A stretch of DNA of 64,000 nt, from NCBI RefSeq assembly GCF_947242115.1, contig NC_074725.1, positions 30,481,584-30,545,583 of the forward strand, written 5' to 3'. The stretch is from Biomphalaria glabrata. Its lineage: Eukaryota > Mollusca > Gastropoda > Planorbidae. Position 1 is the first letter of the stretch. The number at the start of each line of letters is the position of its first letter. Made by a program: the position numbers and the translations under genes. The notes beneath the pieces are model-generated. The model was not told the origin of the DNA. It did not search any database and saw nothing but the letters and a program-made list of their open reading frames with translations. Positions 55,501 to 63,214 of this stretch are shown here, one piece after another.

Positions 55501-57079
55501 GAAGTTGCAAAGATCGTCACTTGAGACGTAAAATGCCACAGAGTATATCTATCTAAAGTCGTTCCTTGAAACAGACAATAATTATGTCGTACTATGTCAG
55601 CGGTTCTTAACCTTTTAATCTCGGCGACCCCTTTTTACAATCCCCCACTTAACCGCGACACGCACCCCTCACACACACATACAGCAATAGAAGAATAGAC
55701 AACAACAATCCATTTTGCGATGGTCTTAGGCGACCCCCTGGCAAATTCTCAATCTACTCCCAAGGGGGTCGCGACTCACAAGGTTGAGAACCCCTGTACT
55801 ATCTGTTCATCCAGCCGTGCATGTCAATTACAGACCTAATTAAACTCTGGGTATGTCTTTGGTTTTCCTGGTATATTCCATCATGCTCTAATGGCACTTG
55901 GGAAGAAGAACAACTTTTCACGACAAAATGGGGGGTGGGTGGCAGAAGCAGAGAGATGCGAAAAATAAATTATTCTGGATATTTAGTTACGTAATACATG
56001 CTAATGTTATTTTACTATATTATAATTAAATACTTTTTATTTGTAAGCCTATATATTTTTCTATTTAATGTTCATGGAGAATAAAAGGGGGGGGGGCGGT
56101 GGGGGACTGGATAAAGTTTCTTGCACCGGGCGAACGATTTGACGATTTGCTTCACTGCGCCTCTGGATGAAAGACACTGCCATGAAGTTAAGTTTCTAGC
56201 ACAGATATACTAGAGCGAATGGGAAGCGTGTCGGACTATTCGTTCCGACCAGGCTGAGGACCACATTGCACTATTCGTTTGGACCAGGCTGAGGACCACG
56301 TTGCACTATTTGTTTGGACCAGGCTGAGGACCACATTGCACTATTCGTTTGGACCAGGCTGAGGACCACGTTGCACTATTTGTTTGGACCAGGCTGAGGA
56401 CCACATTGCACTATTCGTTTGGACCAGGCTGAGGACCACATTGCACTATTCGTTTGGACCAGGCTGAGGACCACGTTGCACTATTTGTTTGGACCAGGCT
56501 GAGGACCACATTGCACTATTCGTTTGGACCAGGCTGAGGACCACGTTGCACTATTCGTTTGGACCAGGCTGAGGACCACATTGCACTATTCGTTTGGACC
56601 AGGCTGAAGACCACGTTGCACTATTCGTTTGGACCAGGCTGAGGACCACGTTGCACTATTTGTTTGGACCAGGCTGAGGACCACATTGCACTATTTGTTT
56701 GGACCAGGCTGAGGACCACATTGCACTATTCGTTTGGACCAGGCTGAGGACCACATTGCACTATTTGTTTGGACCAGGCTGAGGACCACATTGCACTATT
56801 TTTTTGGACCAGGCTGAGGACCTCATTGCACTATTTACCTGAAGTGGTCTTGCTCGTAGCACTCCGCGCAGACGATTCCTTCCTGTTCTCGTTAAACTGC
56901 AACAATTCCACGTCGTCTGCTACGAAGTCCTCATAGAGTGATGTCCCCTCAACGCTGTACTCCCACGCCTCCTTGGCGTCGTACATGACCGGTGACTCCC
57001 TGTCGTCCCCGCAGGCGCCCTGATAATACCTCCAGTCTTCACCACTCCTCGAGCAGGGCTCTCTGGCCAAGTGAATCAT
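44940..57079 (-). CDS. Tetraspanin, minus-strand paralogue, complete
   Basis: Eight coding exons: 57079-56839, 54329-54232, 52942-52781, 51803-51724, 50323-50122, 48686-48591, 47502-47404, 45104-44940. They total 1143 bases, 380 residues and a TGA. Intron phases are 1,0,0,2,0,0,0. Residues 1-103 form a long, mostly acidic cytosolic tail (usual tetraspanins have 10-20). TM1 is about 104-128, the small loop to 167, TM2 168-190, TM3 198-222, and the large loop has CCG at 264-266, PTCC at 296-299, Cys317 and Cys329. TM4 is about 332-360, with a short tail ending NASRP. Six loop cysteines fit the six-cysteine class. It acts at the plasma or vesicle membrane by family. The start codon has an in-frame stop 45 bases upstream, within the same exon. 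Six of seven introns carry tandem arrays at a splice site. Confidence 0.93.
45094..46385. repeat. 42-bp minisatellite containing the exon 8 acceptor, ~30 copies
   Basis: The unit on plus is ggagatatatactagcaacc plus ttcctgaggacaagagagagat. Read on minus, each unit has a pyrimidine tract, tcttgtcctcag and the first 11 bases of exon 8, so about 30 near-perfect acceptor copies sit upstream of the true one. Variants: gaggac/ggggac, tactagc/taccagc. Being 14 codons long, it leaves all frames open (false frames of up to 466 codons). Confidence 0.97.
46388..46492 (+). repeat. SINE-1, 5' half
   Basis: gtggctgagcggtaaagcgt and gggttcgaatcctggtgaag, ending at tgggatct. It is cut by the hAT-like block that follows. 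Confidence 0.8.
46490..46957. mobile_element. Degraded short DNA transposon with CCGGATTTA ends
   Basis: Left end ggtacggatttaagggaagg, right end cctgcctaaatccggccctg, an inverted repeat. AT-rich inside. A related end is at 34123. Confidence 0.6.
46988..47155. mobile_element. Short hAT element, GGCGTAGCTA family
   Basis: Ends are agtggcgtagctagg and cggctacgcccctg. The flanks caataaaa and caacaaaa form an 8-bp duplication with one change. Confidence 0.85.
47404..47502 (-). CDS. Minus tetraspanin exon 7: PxTCC motif
   Basis: 99 bases, phase 0 to 0, between gttcag and gtaagt. Encodes YPPTCCNVSLFLL then EAVKECAMTGEGTYS. Confidence 0.94.
47500..47695. repeat. ~57-bp tandem repeat at the exon 7 acceptor
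   Basis: Units with gtgaaacattgtctaggtag and aaaacactagatcaattttt occur three times. A fourth, diverged copy (gaacgaaacagagaaata, ttgcctagttagaaaacac) reaches the acceptor itself. Confidence 0.88.
48022..48090. repeat. Dispersed fragment shared with 59455-59515
   Basis: cttatcttatataatacaga, cgttacttcaaaaaaa and gatgattacgtccta occur at both places. Probably the tail of the third SINE family. Confidence 0.65.
48591..48686 (-). CDS. Minus tetraspanin exon 6: CCG motif
   Basis: 96 bases, phase 0 to 0, between atgtttcag and gtgttg. Encodes GQCCGITEKYNFAAN then a loop ending RRRTIQ. Three codons longer than its paralogue at 38388. It is not among the long open frames and was found by looking for the missing motif. 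Confidence 0.9.
48687..49135. repeat. 32-bp minisatellite at the exon 6 acceptor, ~13 copies
   Basis: The unit is aaaatcaatacatatc plus aaaataattagatatc. The array touches the acceptor: the last intron bases before the exon (minus gatatgtttcag) are a diverged unit end. The far end is degenerate. Confidence 0.95.
49374..49465. repeat. CTATAA hexamer repeat
   Basis: Units of ctataa, with two ctgtaa variants. Confidence 0.93.
49500..49680. repeat. GT run and ~130-bp direct repeat
   Basis: cgaagattaaaga..agtacagtact..cacttgaaagtgtgtg and gcgttggcatagagtggtta occur twice (about 49470-49580 and 49590-49690), with a gtgtgt run in the first copy. Confidence 0.75.
49700..50020. other. Intron, nothing recognised
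   Basis: AT-rich intronic sequence. Confidence 0.35.
50122..50323 (-). CDS. Minus tetraspanin exon 5: TM3 and start of large loop
   Basis: 202 bases, the same as 35413-35614. Encodes NQFTLPLVSLVSGTIVLMEV, then NIYMDETSAAS and a segment ending FSVTYDILALW. A GT run touches the acceptor (gtgtgattccag). Confidence 0.95.
50818..51016. mobile_element. Short hAT element, CAGTGATTCTCAAAC family, copy 2
   Basis: Matches 29807-30000 over the full length. Ends are cagagttttccaagc and gtttgggaaacac. Confidence 0.78.
51430..51682 (-). repeat. tRNA-derived SINE-1, reverse
   Basis: tctatagggcagatgtcatc, ggtaccccattagagctggg, attagaacctgg and aagccaagcgctttccgctc, ending caccgcgcc. It ends about 40 bases before the exon 4 donor. 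Confidence 0.85.
51724..51803 (-). CDS. Minus tetraspanin exon 4: TM2
   Basis: 80 bases, phase 0 in and 2 out, between tatttcag and gtaagt. Encodes TLGNALIVLNSVHILCTMMY and FQIH. Confidence 0.93.
51980..52080. mobile_element. Truncated hAT-like end
   Basis: cagggccggacttcggtaat and aggccctaggcaaag resemble one end of the CAGGGCCGG group. The other end is missing. Confidence 0.4.
52085..52300 (+). mobile_element. LINE remnant (CR1/jockey-like)
   Basis: The plus strand reads LNKLEQILNRAVRFITNEYS and, after a break, ITKLRDTSGQ, the usual motif of the C-terminal half of CR1/jockey-type reverse transcriptases. Both ends are lost. Confidence 0.7.
52305..52492 (-). repeat. SINE-1, reverse, 5' end replaced by an array
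   Basis: ccagcacaacgaccaaccgc, aactaaagtcaggtactcat and attcgaacccaggacccca. The head end stops where the 30-bp array begins. Confidence 0.8.
52493..52809. repeat. 30-bp minisatellite containing the exon 3 end and donor
   Basis: About ten units. Four perfect ones (ggtcaagtcaccaaacataa plus actcctcctg) are followed by diverged ones that lead into exon 3 itself. The unit on minus reads (E)EFMFGDLTQ, a copy of the exon end KEFIFGDLTQ. Complete donor copies cag|gtgagt lie at exon-like ends 52781 (true), 52752 and 52693. Confidence 0.95.
52781..52942 (-). CDS. Minus tetraspanin exon 3: TM1 and small loop
   Basis: 162 bases, phase 0 to 0, between ccctggcag and gtgagt. Encodes MACLFLILIGILLRF then a loop ending KEFIFGDLTQ. 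Confidence 0.94.
53100..53570. other. Intron, nothing recognised
   Basis: Mixed intronic sequence without a repeat family I know. Confidence 0.35.
53580..53690. repeat. 16- to 18-bp minisatellite, ~6 copies
   Basis: Units of the type ggggatgaagtgacca. Confidence 0.92.
53690..53845 (-). repeat. AT-rich dispersed repeat, reverse
   Basis: caccttgatccgagattggg, agacagacaagt and gatagaagctttgtata, in reverse family order. Confidence 0.7.
54022..54236. repeat. ~25-bp minisatellite at the exon 2 donor, 8 copies
   Basis: The unit is aaaggataaaactaaaggat plus acatt. On minus each unit holds ctttaatgtatcc. The exon border reads ctttaatg|gtcagtatcc, so the unit contains the exon end and the intron start with five bases lost. 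Confidence 0.92.
54232..54329 (-). CDS. Minus tetraspanin exon 2: acidic tail and start of TM1
   Basis: 98 bases, phase 1 in and 0 out, between attttacag and gtcagt. Encodes EGNESSATDLFDLRP then KIIDKVLFIWHTALM. Shorter than its paralogue and without the long Asp/Glu run. It is too small to show as an open frame. Confidence 0.88.
54426..54645 (+). repeat. tRNA-derived SINE-1, copy 1 of 3 in a row
   Basis: gtgcggttgccaagtggtaa, gggttcgaatccttgg and ctgccctatagatggaaagg. Confidence 0.85.
54647..54895 (+). repeat. tRNA-derived SINE-1, copy 2 of 3, head partly deleted
   Basis: cgcggtggcttagcggtaaa passes straight to gcgaatcctggtgaagactg. The body and tail are close to the consensus of the copies here. 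Confidence 0.87.
54940..55225 (+). repeat. tRNA-derived SINE-1, copy 3 of 3
   Basis: aaggtggctgagtggctatg, gagttcgaatctcggtgaag and a full tail to about 55215. Confidence 0.87.
55320..55558 (+). mobile_element. LINE 3' end with zinc-finger tail
   Basis: The plus strand reads ALDRSTWRTSIKEV and later YICPTCDRSCASRIGFFNHT and RSCKDRH: a Cys-x2-Cys, His-x4-Cys finger that ends many molluscan LINE proteins. The frame is intact to its own stop at about 55555, so this fragment is fairly young. Confidence 0.78.
55598..55796 (-). mobile_element. SPIN-like short hAT element, copy 5
   Basis: cagcggttcttaacctttta to gttgagaacccctg. The flanks tactatgt (55590-55597) and tactatct (55797-55804) form an 8-bp duplication with one change. 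Confidence 0.88.
55805..56230. other. Intron, nothing recognised
   Basis: Intronic sequence with a G-run at about 56087-56105. Confidence 0.35.
56235..56836. repeat. 36-bp minisatellite at the exon 1 donor, ~17 copies
   Basis: The unit is ttcgtttggaccaggctgag plus gaccacattgcactat. The last unit runs into the donor: on minus the intron begins gtaaatagtgcaatgaggtc, and the units read aatagtgcaatgtggtc. The array therefore starts within about four bases of the splice site. Confidence 0.96.
56839..57079 (-). CDS. Minus tetraspanin exon 1: N-terminal tail
   Basis: 241 coding bases. Start ATG at 57079; an in-frame TGA lies 45 bases upstream. Encodes MIHLAREPCSRSG, an acidic Tyr- and Asp-rich middle (YEDFVADDVELLQF) and ends ATSKTTS, donor ttcag|gtaaat in phase 1. 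The exon probably begins at 57123 after a strong acceptor (t-run, cag), so a further 5' untranslated exon lies upstream. No signal peptide. Confidence 0.87.
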
Positions 57080-57164
57080 AGCTGCCCCGTGTTGAGTCCC
57101 AGTCTGATGACGTCATGTAACCACTGAAAAAAAAAAAGGAAAAGACTAGACTAAAATGACACTA

Positions 57165-57240
57165 TTTACCAAGGGTCGGACAGGGTGCCGAAAACCGGCC
57201 ATGGATTTTACCTTAGATCCGGCCCTGAAATCGCGTGCCA
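57165..57240. mobile_element. Very short DNA transposon remnant
   Basis: gggtcggacagggtgccgaa to cttagatccggccctg, the ends of the CCGGATTTA group with almost no interior. Confidence 0.4.
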
Positions 57241-57244
57241 TATG

Positions 57245-57660
57245 ATAATGGAGAGTCACTAAAACAAATATGGAAAAGCTCCAGACCTTTGTTAACAGAT
57301 GTCTACGCCGGATATTTTAGGAATTAGGTGGCCATAAAAGATAACTCCTGTCGATTTGTGGGAGAGAACTTAGACAAAAGCCCATAGCCCAAGACATCGC
57401 AAAACGAAAATGGAGCTGGATAGGACACACCCTGCGAAAACCAGCTACCAATGTTGCAAGGCAGGCACTTGACTGGCACCCACAAGGAAAGAGGAAAGTG
57501 GGCAGACCCAAGCAAACCTGGAAGAGGTCAGTCATCAGTGAAGCTGAGGGTACCGGAATGACATGGGAGCAGATGAAGAAAGCTGCTCAGATCCGAGTTC
57601 GTTGGAAAGGTGTGGTTGCCGCCTTATGCTCCCCTGGGAGTGCACAGGATTAAGTCAAGT
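57245..57660 (+). mobile_element. LINE reverse transcriptase 3' remnant (third type)
   Basis: The plus strand reads LQTFVNRCLRRIF, KWSWIGHTLRKPATNVARQA, GKRKVGRPKQTWKR, GMTWEQMKKAAQ and RVRWKGVVAALCSP before a stop. The typical end of another molluscan LINE family. One stop and a shift break the first part. Confidence 0.82.
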
Positions 57661-57669
57661 CAAGTCATG

Positions 57670-58010
57670 ATAATAATGTGCATCCATACGTATCTGTCCG
57701 TGTAATATGTAAAGTTTGATAACGCATCGAGAACAGAACTCTAGCGTGCGTGTGTGTACTTGTATGTGATGCCTGGTGTGTAATATCAATGCGCGCTGGC
57801 CCAACTTTACATTAGTTTAAATTCATTTTAGTCCAACTAAGTTCAAATTTACCTAAATATACGTGTTTGCAAAATAATAGACTTTATATTGCTTGTTAAT
57901 CTCTTAAAAGATTCTATGTATAAGAGATTTCATTAAGCTCAGCGCATGCGCGCTACACAGATAAAGATTGTTTACTTTTTTTTTTACGGTTAATGCGTTA
58001 GGATAGTACC
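57670..58010. other. No gene seen
   Basis: AT-rich. It may contain upstream parts of the minus tetraspanin gene (5' untranslated exon or promoter), but no signal is clear. Confidence 0.35.
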
Positions 58011-58021
58011 ACGCTGTAGAG

Positions 58022-58220
58022 CAGGGGTTCTCAACCTGTGGGTCGCGACCCCCTTGGGGGTCGATTGACGATTTGCCAGAGATCGCCTAAGACCCATAAA
58101 AAATATGGATTGCATATTGTCTACTCTTCTATTGCTGTGTGTGAGTTGGGGGAGGGGGGTCGCGGCAGAGTAGGGGATTGTAAAAAGGGGTCGCCGAGAT
58201 TAAAAGGTTGAGAACCGCTG
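58022..58220 (+). mobile_element. SPIN-like short hAT element, copy 6
   Basis: caggggttctcaacctgtgg to ggttgagaaccgctg. Perfect 8-bp duplication ctgtagag at 58014-58021 and 58221-58228. Confidence 0.92.
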
Positions 58221-58694
58221 CTGTAGAGTATGTAAAAGATCTTTAAATGGAAACTTGAGGGCCAGGCTTGACGTTATATGGGCCCCTTTTTGTAAGAGAA
58301 TATTATAAGACTCTTTACTATTTTACGGCCATATTTCGATTCCAAGCGATCATTTAACTTTGGCTCACCAGCCCTTTTGGTGCCAGCGAGCCCGGAATTT
58401 GAAAGTCGCCACTGGTAGGTAATGCAAAATGATTGTGTGTTTTTTTAATGATTTCTAGATATATATATATTTAATTTGGACTTAATTATGTTGAAAATTG
58501 TGAAATCATATATTTTTTAGGGCTTAATAATGTAATCTGTTTCTAAACTCAATGTCTAGCATCAATTTTTTTTTTGTTTTTGTTTTTTTTTAAAGTAGGC
58601 TACGAATTGAAGTGAGCTAGCTTCAATGGTATTGATATTTTATTAACAAAACAAATAGTTCGTTTTTGTATAGCATTTTATTATAAGATTACCA

Positions 58695-58865
58695 ATTTTA
58701 TTCTCGATTTTTACCGAGCTTATATCAATCCACTCCGTCTGTCTGTCACGTCGAAATATTGCACACGTTATTTCTCTCACTTCCTATTCTTGGATCAATT
58801 CGAAATTTCGAACAATAATTTATTGTCGATAACAACACACGAATCAATTTGAAAAAAAAACAACG
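58695..58865 (+). repeat. AT-rich dispersed repeat
   Basis: ccgtctgtctgtc, ttatttctctcacttcctat, cttggatcaattcgaaattt and acacacgaatcaatttgaaa, in family order. Confidence 0.7.
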
Positions 58866-58914
58866 TTGATTTAATATAATACTATGATATTATGATATGA
58901 TAATAAAAATACCT

Positions 58915-59085
58915 TCAAGGTCCTAAGAAGGTTCTCGTTGCCTGTCAAAGGGCGGTACTACTGCAGACCTGCCACATCACAATAAAATTCCTCATCGGAA
59001 ACTGATAAAGGGAGACTACAATGAATTTTGTTTCTCTTTAACGAAACTCGACCCTGGTAGTACCAGAGAATGAATACTTCGTTCG
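58915..59085 (-). repeat. Dispersed repeat, copy 2 (other copy 22105-22320)
   Basis: Reverse of the 22-kb copy: ctcgttgcctgtcaaagggc, ctgcagacctgccacatcac, gaattttgtttctctttaac and gagaatgaatactt. Confidence 0.72.
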
Positions 59086-59226
59086 TTTCTAACATAATAA
59101 TAATGAGCAATATGGCAGCGATGGAACGGTACTCTCCCCTTAAGGCGCGAATAGGAATCTTGTCAACATGTAGGAAAAGTGTAATGGTCGAAGACCAGGA
59201 GAGAAACTTAGGCAGTAGAGTACAGG

Positions 59227-59403
59227 TGGCTGCCTGGTCGTGCGGTTTTGCGCGCCGGACTGTCGTTCGGATTTATCGACGGTCCAGGGTTCAAACCCTG
59301 CCCGCTCCCATACCCCCGTCGTCCTGAGGAAGGTTTGGACTAGGAAGTAAACTATCTTCTCAACTCTGAAGGAACATCCGAAACATGTCAAACATTTTAC
59401 AAA
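59227..59403 (+). repeat. tRNA-derived SINE-2
   Basis: ggctgcctggtcgtgcggtt, cgccggactgtcgttcggat, gggttcaaaccctgcc and ggaacatccgaaacatgtca. Confidence 0.88.
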
Positions 59404-59761
59404 CAAACAGTTAGTATTGATACAAAAAAAATCAATGATATTTTACTCAAACACTTCTTATCTTATCTTATATAATACAGACGTTACTTCAAAAAAAAAA
59501 AGATGATTACGTCCTACGCGTATAAGTGTTCGTCTCCTCTCCATTAAGGTAAAACAGAAAGATTTAAACACTCCTTTATCCCACTTTTCTGTCTGTGTTG
59601 CAATGCGAGGTCATCTGCCGTCATCGAGAAGTACCGAGAAGTACAGTACATAGAAGCCTGATTTCTAAAGCCTGGTCGTATATGTGTGTGTGTTTGGATA
59701 CTTTACGCGTGTGAATTTTACGCATGTGAATGTTGTCCGTATTTGCATCTATATTACTATT

Positions 59762-60267
59762 CAGGGCGGGTCTTAGACCGGTTGCAGTGGGCCCCGCGCA
59801 TTTATAGGCCCCGGGCTAATTCTAGGTGTAATTATTAAGTTGCAAAATATATACGCTATTTAATGCGCTTTTTAAAATCTCCTGAAAACTCATAAAAATC
59901 TCTTGAAAAATAGACGAAATTGTCATTTGTGGGTCATTAATTTCGGCAAACGCGAATTCTACGCGCGATAAAAGAAAAAAAGGCATTGTTAGCTTTCATG
60001 TAATAAAATGTAATAATCGAGCGAATTTTCACCTTAATCGGAAGTTCCAATACTTTTATAGTCACTGACATATAAATATGCCATAGGCTGCAAGGTTCGT
60101 AAAGTAAAGTTAATTTGATCGCAATTGTGTACTGAGTAAAGAATGAATAAAATTCAAAGTTGATTTTTTTTCTAATACAAAATCTTAACTTTCACTTATT
60201 CCCACCCAGACTAGGCCCCACGCAATCAATTTCACATAGGGCCCCGCAATTGTTAGGACCGGCCCTG
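59762..60267. mobile_element. Non-autonomous hAT element, CAGGGCCGG family
   Basis: Left end cagggcgggtcttag, right end aggaccggccctg. Perfect 8-bp duplication ttactatt at 59754-59761 and 60268-60275. Confidence 0.92.
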
Positions 60268-60279
60268 TTACTATTGTTA

Positions 60280-60760
60280 CAGTAGTTACGCTGAGGTGGA
60301 CAATTGTAGTCAAACTGAATTTCCATTTGCTTGGACCGATAAAATTATTTTACCTTATTATTTAGATCTATATTGACTATATTTAATATTTTTACCTCTA
60401 GAACCTACTATCTGAGCTATCTAGATATAGATAGAGCTAGATCTGGACAGTTTTCTGTTGCTACAAAATGTAAGTAATGTTTACATCTTGTCGCAAACAC
60501 TGTTCATTGTCTGTAATACCTGGCTCTAACTCCAAACAATTAATTGTTGTTTTTTATCTGAAGTGTAAGAATTCAAATCTTGTATAATATTTTTAATTCC
60601 ACGCAGATCTAAAATATGGATCTACTTCCTGGAAAAAAATGCAAACAAAATAGCACTGAATACGAAACAAACCATTTAGCAAGGGAACACCCAAAAAGTT
60701 GAGCGTGCGTTCTATATATAGACTATTCGTGACACTGATTATTGTGAACTTCAATGGTAA
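60280..60760. other. No gene seen
   Basis: AT-rich sequence with ctagatatagatagagctag words. Confidence 0.4.
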
Positions 60761-60764
60761 CTAT

Positions 60765-61190
60765 TTTAAAAAAAGATGCACGCCATTAGGGAGCATTTTA
60801 TAGGTATTGGAGTGCTTACATCCATTATCACTTCCGGCAATGACAACCTTGCGGAACCATTTGAATATTTGAATGCGTCTCAAATAGCCTCTGACAAAGT
60901 CCAACTCCTGGCCTTCACGTGTGGATATTGAGTCCGGCGGAACTGTTCTCACTAACAGGAGAAGGGGCAAAGGCGAGTAACTGGCGCCTTAACCAGTAAG
61001 CTTGGGGCAGAAGGGGCTTGTTAGCCAATGCTGGCTACCCACCTAGGAGAAGGAAAACTCTGAATTCAAACCTCTTGCAGCCTTACTCAATCATGGGAAA
61101 GGCTTCGGGAGTCAACCCTGGGGAAAAATCAGGAGATGGCGACCCTAAGGCAGTTTGCAGCAACCAGTGCTGTAGCCAGTAACGTGGCAA
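60765..61190 (+). repeat. Dispersed repeat next to a satellite, copy 2
   Basis: The reverse of 24300-24800 in most of its words. Its right edge (gtgctgtagccagtaacgtg) passes straight into the 60-bp array. Confidence 0.72.
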
Positions 61191-61985
61191 CCATGGCGCG
61201 AAGGGATTCAATGAACCCGGGCCAACAAGCAATATGGGGCCCACAGCTGTGGCGTAGCAACCATGGCGCGAAGGGGTTCAATGAACCCGGGCCAACAAGC
61301 AATATGGGGCCCACAGCTGTGGCGTAGCAACCATGGCGCGAAGGGGTTCAATGAACCCGGGCCAACAAGCAATATGGGGCCCACAGCTGTGGCGTAGCAA
61401 CCATGGCGCGAAGGGGTTCAATGAACCCGGGCCAACAAGCAATATGGGGCCCACAGCTGTGGCGTAGCAACCATGGCGCGAAGGGGTTCAATGAACCCGG
61501 GCCAACAAGCAATATGGGGCCCACAGCTGTGGCGTAGCAACCATGGCGCGAAGGGGTTCAATGAACCCGGGCCAACAAGCAATATGGGGCCCACAGCTGT
61601 GGCGTAGCAACCATGGCGCGAAGGGGTTCAATGAACCCGGGCCAACAAGCAATATGGGGCCCACAGCTGTGGCGTAGCAACCATGGCGCGAAGGGGTTCA
61701 ATGAACCCGGGCCCACAAGCAATATGGGGCCCACAGCTGTGGCGTAGCAACCATGGCGCGAAGGGGTTCAATGAACCCGGGCCCACAAGCAATATGGAGC
61801 CCACAGCTGTGGCGTAGCAACCATGGCGCGAAGGGGTTCAATGAACCCGGGCCCACAAGCAATATGGAGCCCACAGCTGTGGCGTAGCAACCATGGCGCG
61901 AAGGGGTTCAATGAACCCGGGCCCACAAGCAATAGGGGCCCACAACTGTGGCGTAGCAACCATGGCGCGAAGGAGCTCATTACGC
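61188..61985. repeat. 60-bp satellite, ~13 copies
   Basis: The unit is gcaaccatggcgcgaagggg plus ttcaatgaacccgggccaac, aagcaatatggggcccacag and ctgtggcgta by segment (about 68-70 bases in the oldest reading, 60 between repeated starts). Nearly identical copies point to recent expansion. Open frames inside are not genes. Confidence 0.93.
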
Positions 61986-61989
61986 TTCG

Positions 61990-62440
61990 GCCCATGCCTC
62001 AAGGCCAGTTGGGGCCCACATTAGAACTTAGGAAGAACATTTGTTTGTTCATTTGAAACACTTTTAAGACACTATTACTTATAAGCAGTCCTATCTGAAT
62101 CAAACGTTATGACATAATTACTTTTTTTTAAAGAAAAATGTACGATCTTTACATTGGAATGTCTTTACATTTAGTTTACTCATTTTTTGTCACACACTAA
62201 ATTTGTCTTATTGGCTGGAGAGGAGCCCATCAAGATGTTCTGGAACCTGGAGTACTGGTGTGATATTTACTTGTGTAGCAGGATGTGGTTACGTCCTATA
62301 CCAAGCCGTGTTTATGCCATCTCCCATTTAGCTCGAGCCTGTCACACAAGTCCTGGGTTGGATCCCCATACTAAATGAAATATAGATGTTCAATGTTTTC
62401 TTGGAGGTTCAGCGAGTGCCTATTTAAATTATTCCGATAG
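61990..62440. other. No gene seen
   Basis: A short frame at 62187-62378 has no domain. Confidence 0.35.
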
Positions 62441-62449
62441 CGGATTCCG

Positions 62450-62730
62450 AGCGGTGGTTGATTTTGAAACCAATACGATGCCAATGCCCATACATTTTCA
62501 TCGTATGACCTCAAAACCATCCATTCGAAGTTTGTTTGTTTCTTTGTTTTCTTGTGGTGGTTGATTTTGAAACCAATGCGATGCCAATGCCCATACATTC
62601 TCATCGTATGACCTCAAAACCATCCATTCGAAGTTTGTTTGTTTGTTTTCTTACGGTGGTTGATTTTGAAATCAATACGATGCAATGCCACACATTCACA
62701 TCGTATGACCTTAAAACCATCCATTTGAAT
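62450..62730. repeat. Three-copy ~100-bp tandem repeat
   Basis: ggtggttgattttgaaacca, atgccaatgcccatacattc and catcgtatgacctcaaaacc occur three times, then gtttgtttgtttt spacers. Confidence 0.92.
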
Positions 62731-62739
62731 AACTTATAG

Positions 62740-63185
62740 CTGTACCATAGCTCTGGAATAGGCCGTCACTAAGCCCAAGAGCCCGTGAGAATGAAGCGAT
62801 ACGATTGGTTAAATCTGGTTTCCTTTTCAGTATTGTTGATGGAAGTGACGTATGCCTAACCTAAAAACAAAATCTCAAAGCATCCCGTTTTTTTGGGAGA
62901 TGTCAAAAATTTACTGTCTAATTTATTAAATATAAATGTTTCTAAGCATTTAAATAAAAAATGGTTAAATGTTTACTATTACAACTTTTTACGCAGAATT
63001 CAAATATGTCAATAACTCAAATTTGCAAAACCATTGGAGTTTCCCTTTAACCGTCCTGTAGAATAGCAAAGTATCTGCTATAGCATTTTTTTACTTTCAT
63101 ATTCTCATTTATTGGCATCCTTAAATTGTAAGACGAATATAGTTCATGTCGCGGACGGCGGGATGACACCTTGGTTATGACGGGG
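62740..63185. other. No gene seen
   Basis: AT-rich sequence. Confidence 0.4.
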
Positions 63186-63214
63186 GGCTTTGTCATCTGT
63201 ACGTCAGTTCCTCC

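Noticed and set aside
57317-57535. Minus-strand frame beginning MTDLFQVCLGLPTF
   Set aside because: Antisense of the LINE fragment read on plus.
61136-62056. Frames on both strands with repeated NPGPQAIW / ACGPGFIE words
   Set aside because: The 60-bp satellite.
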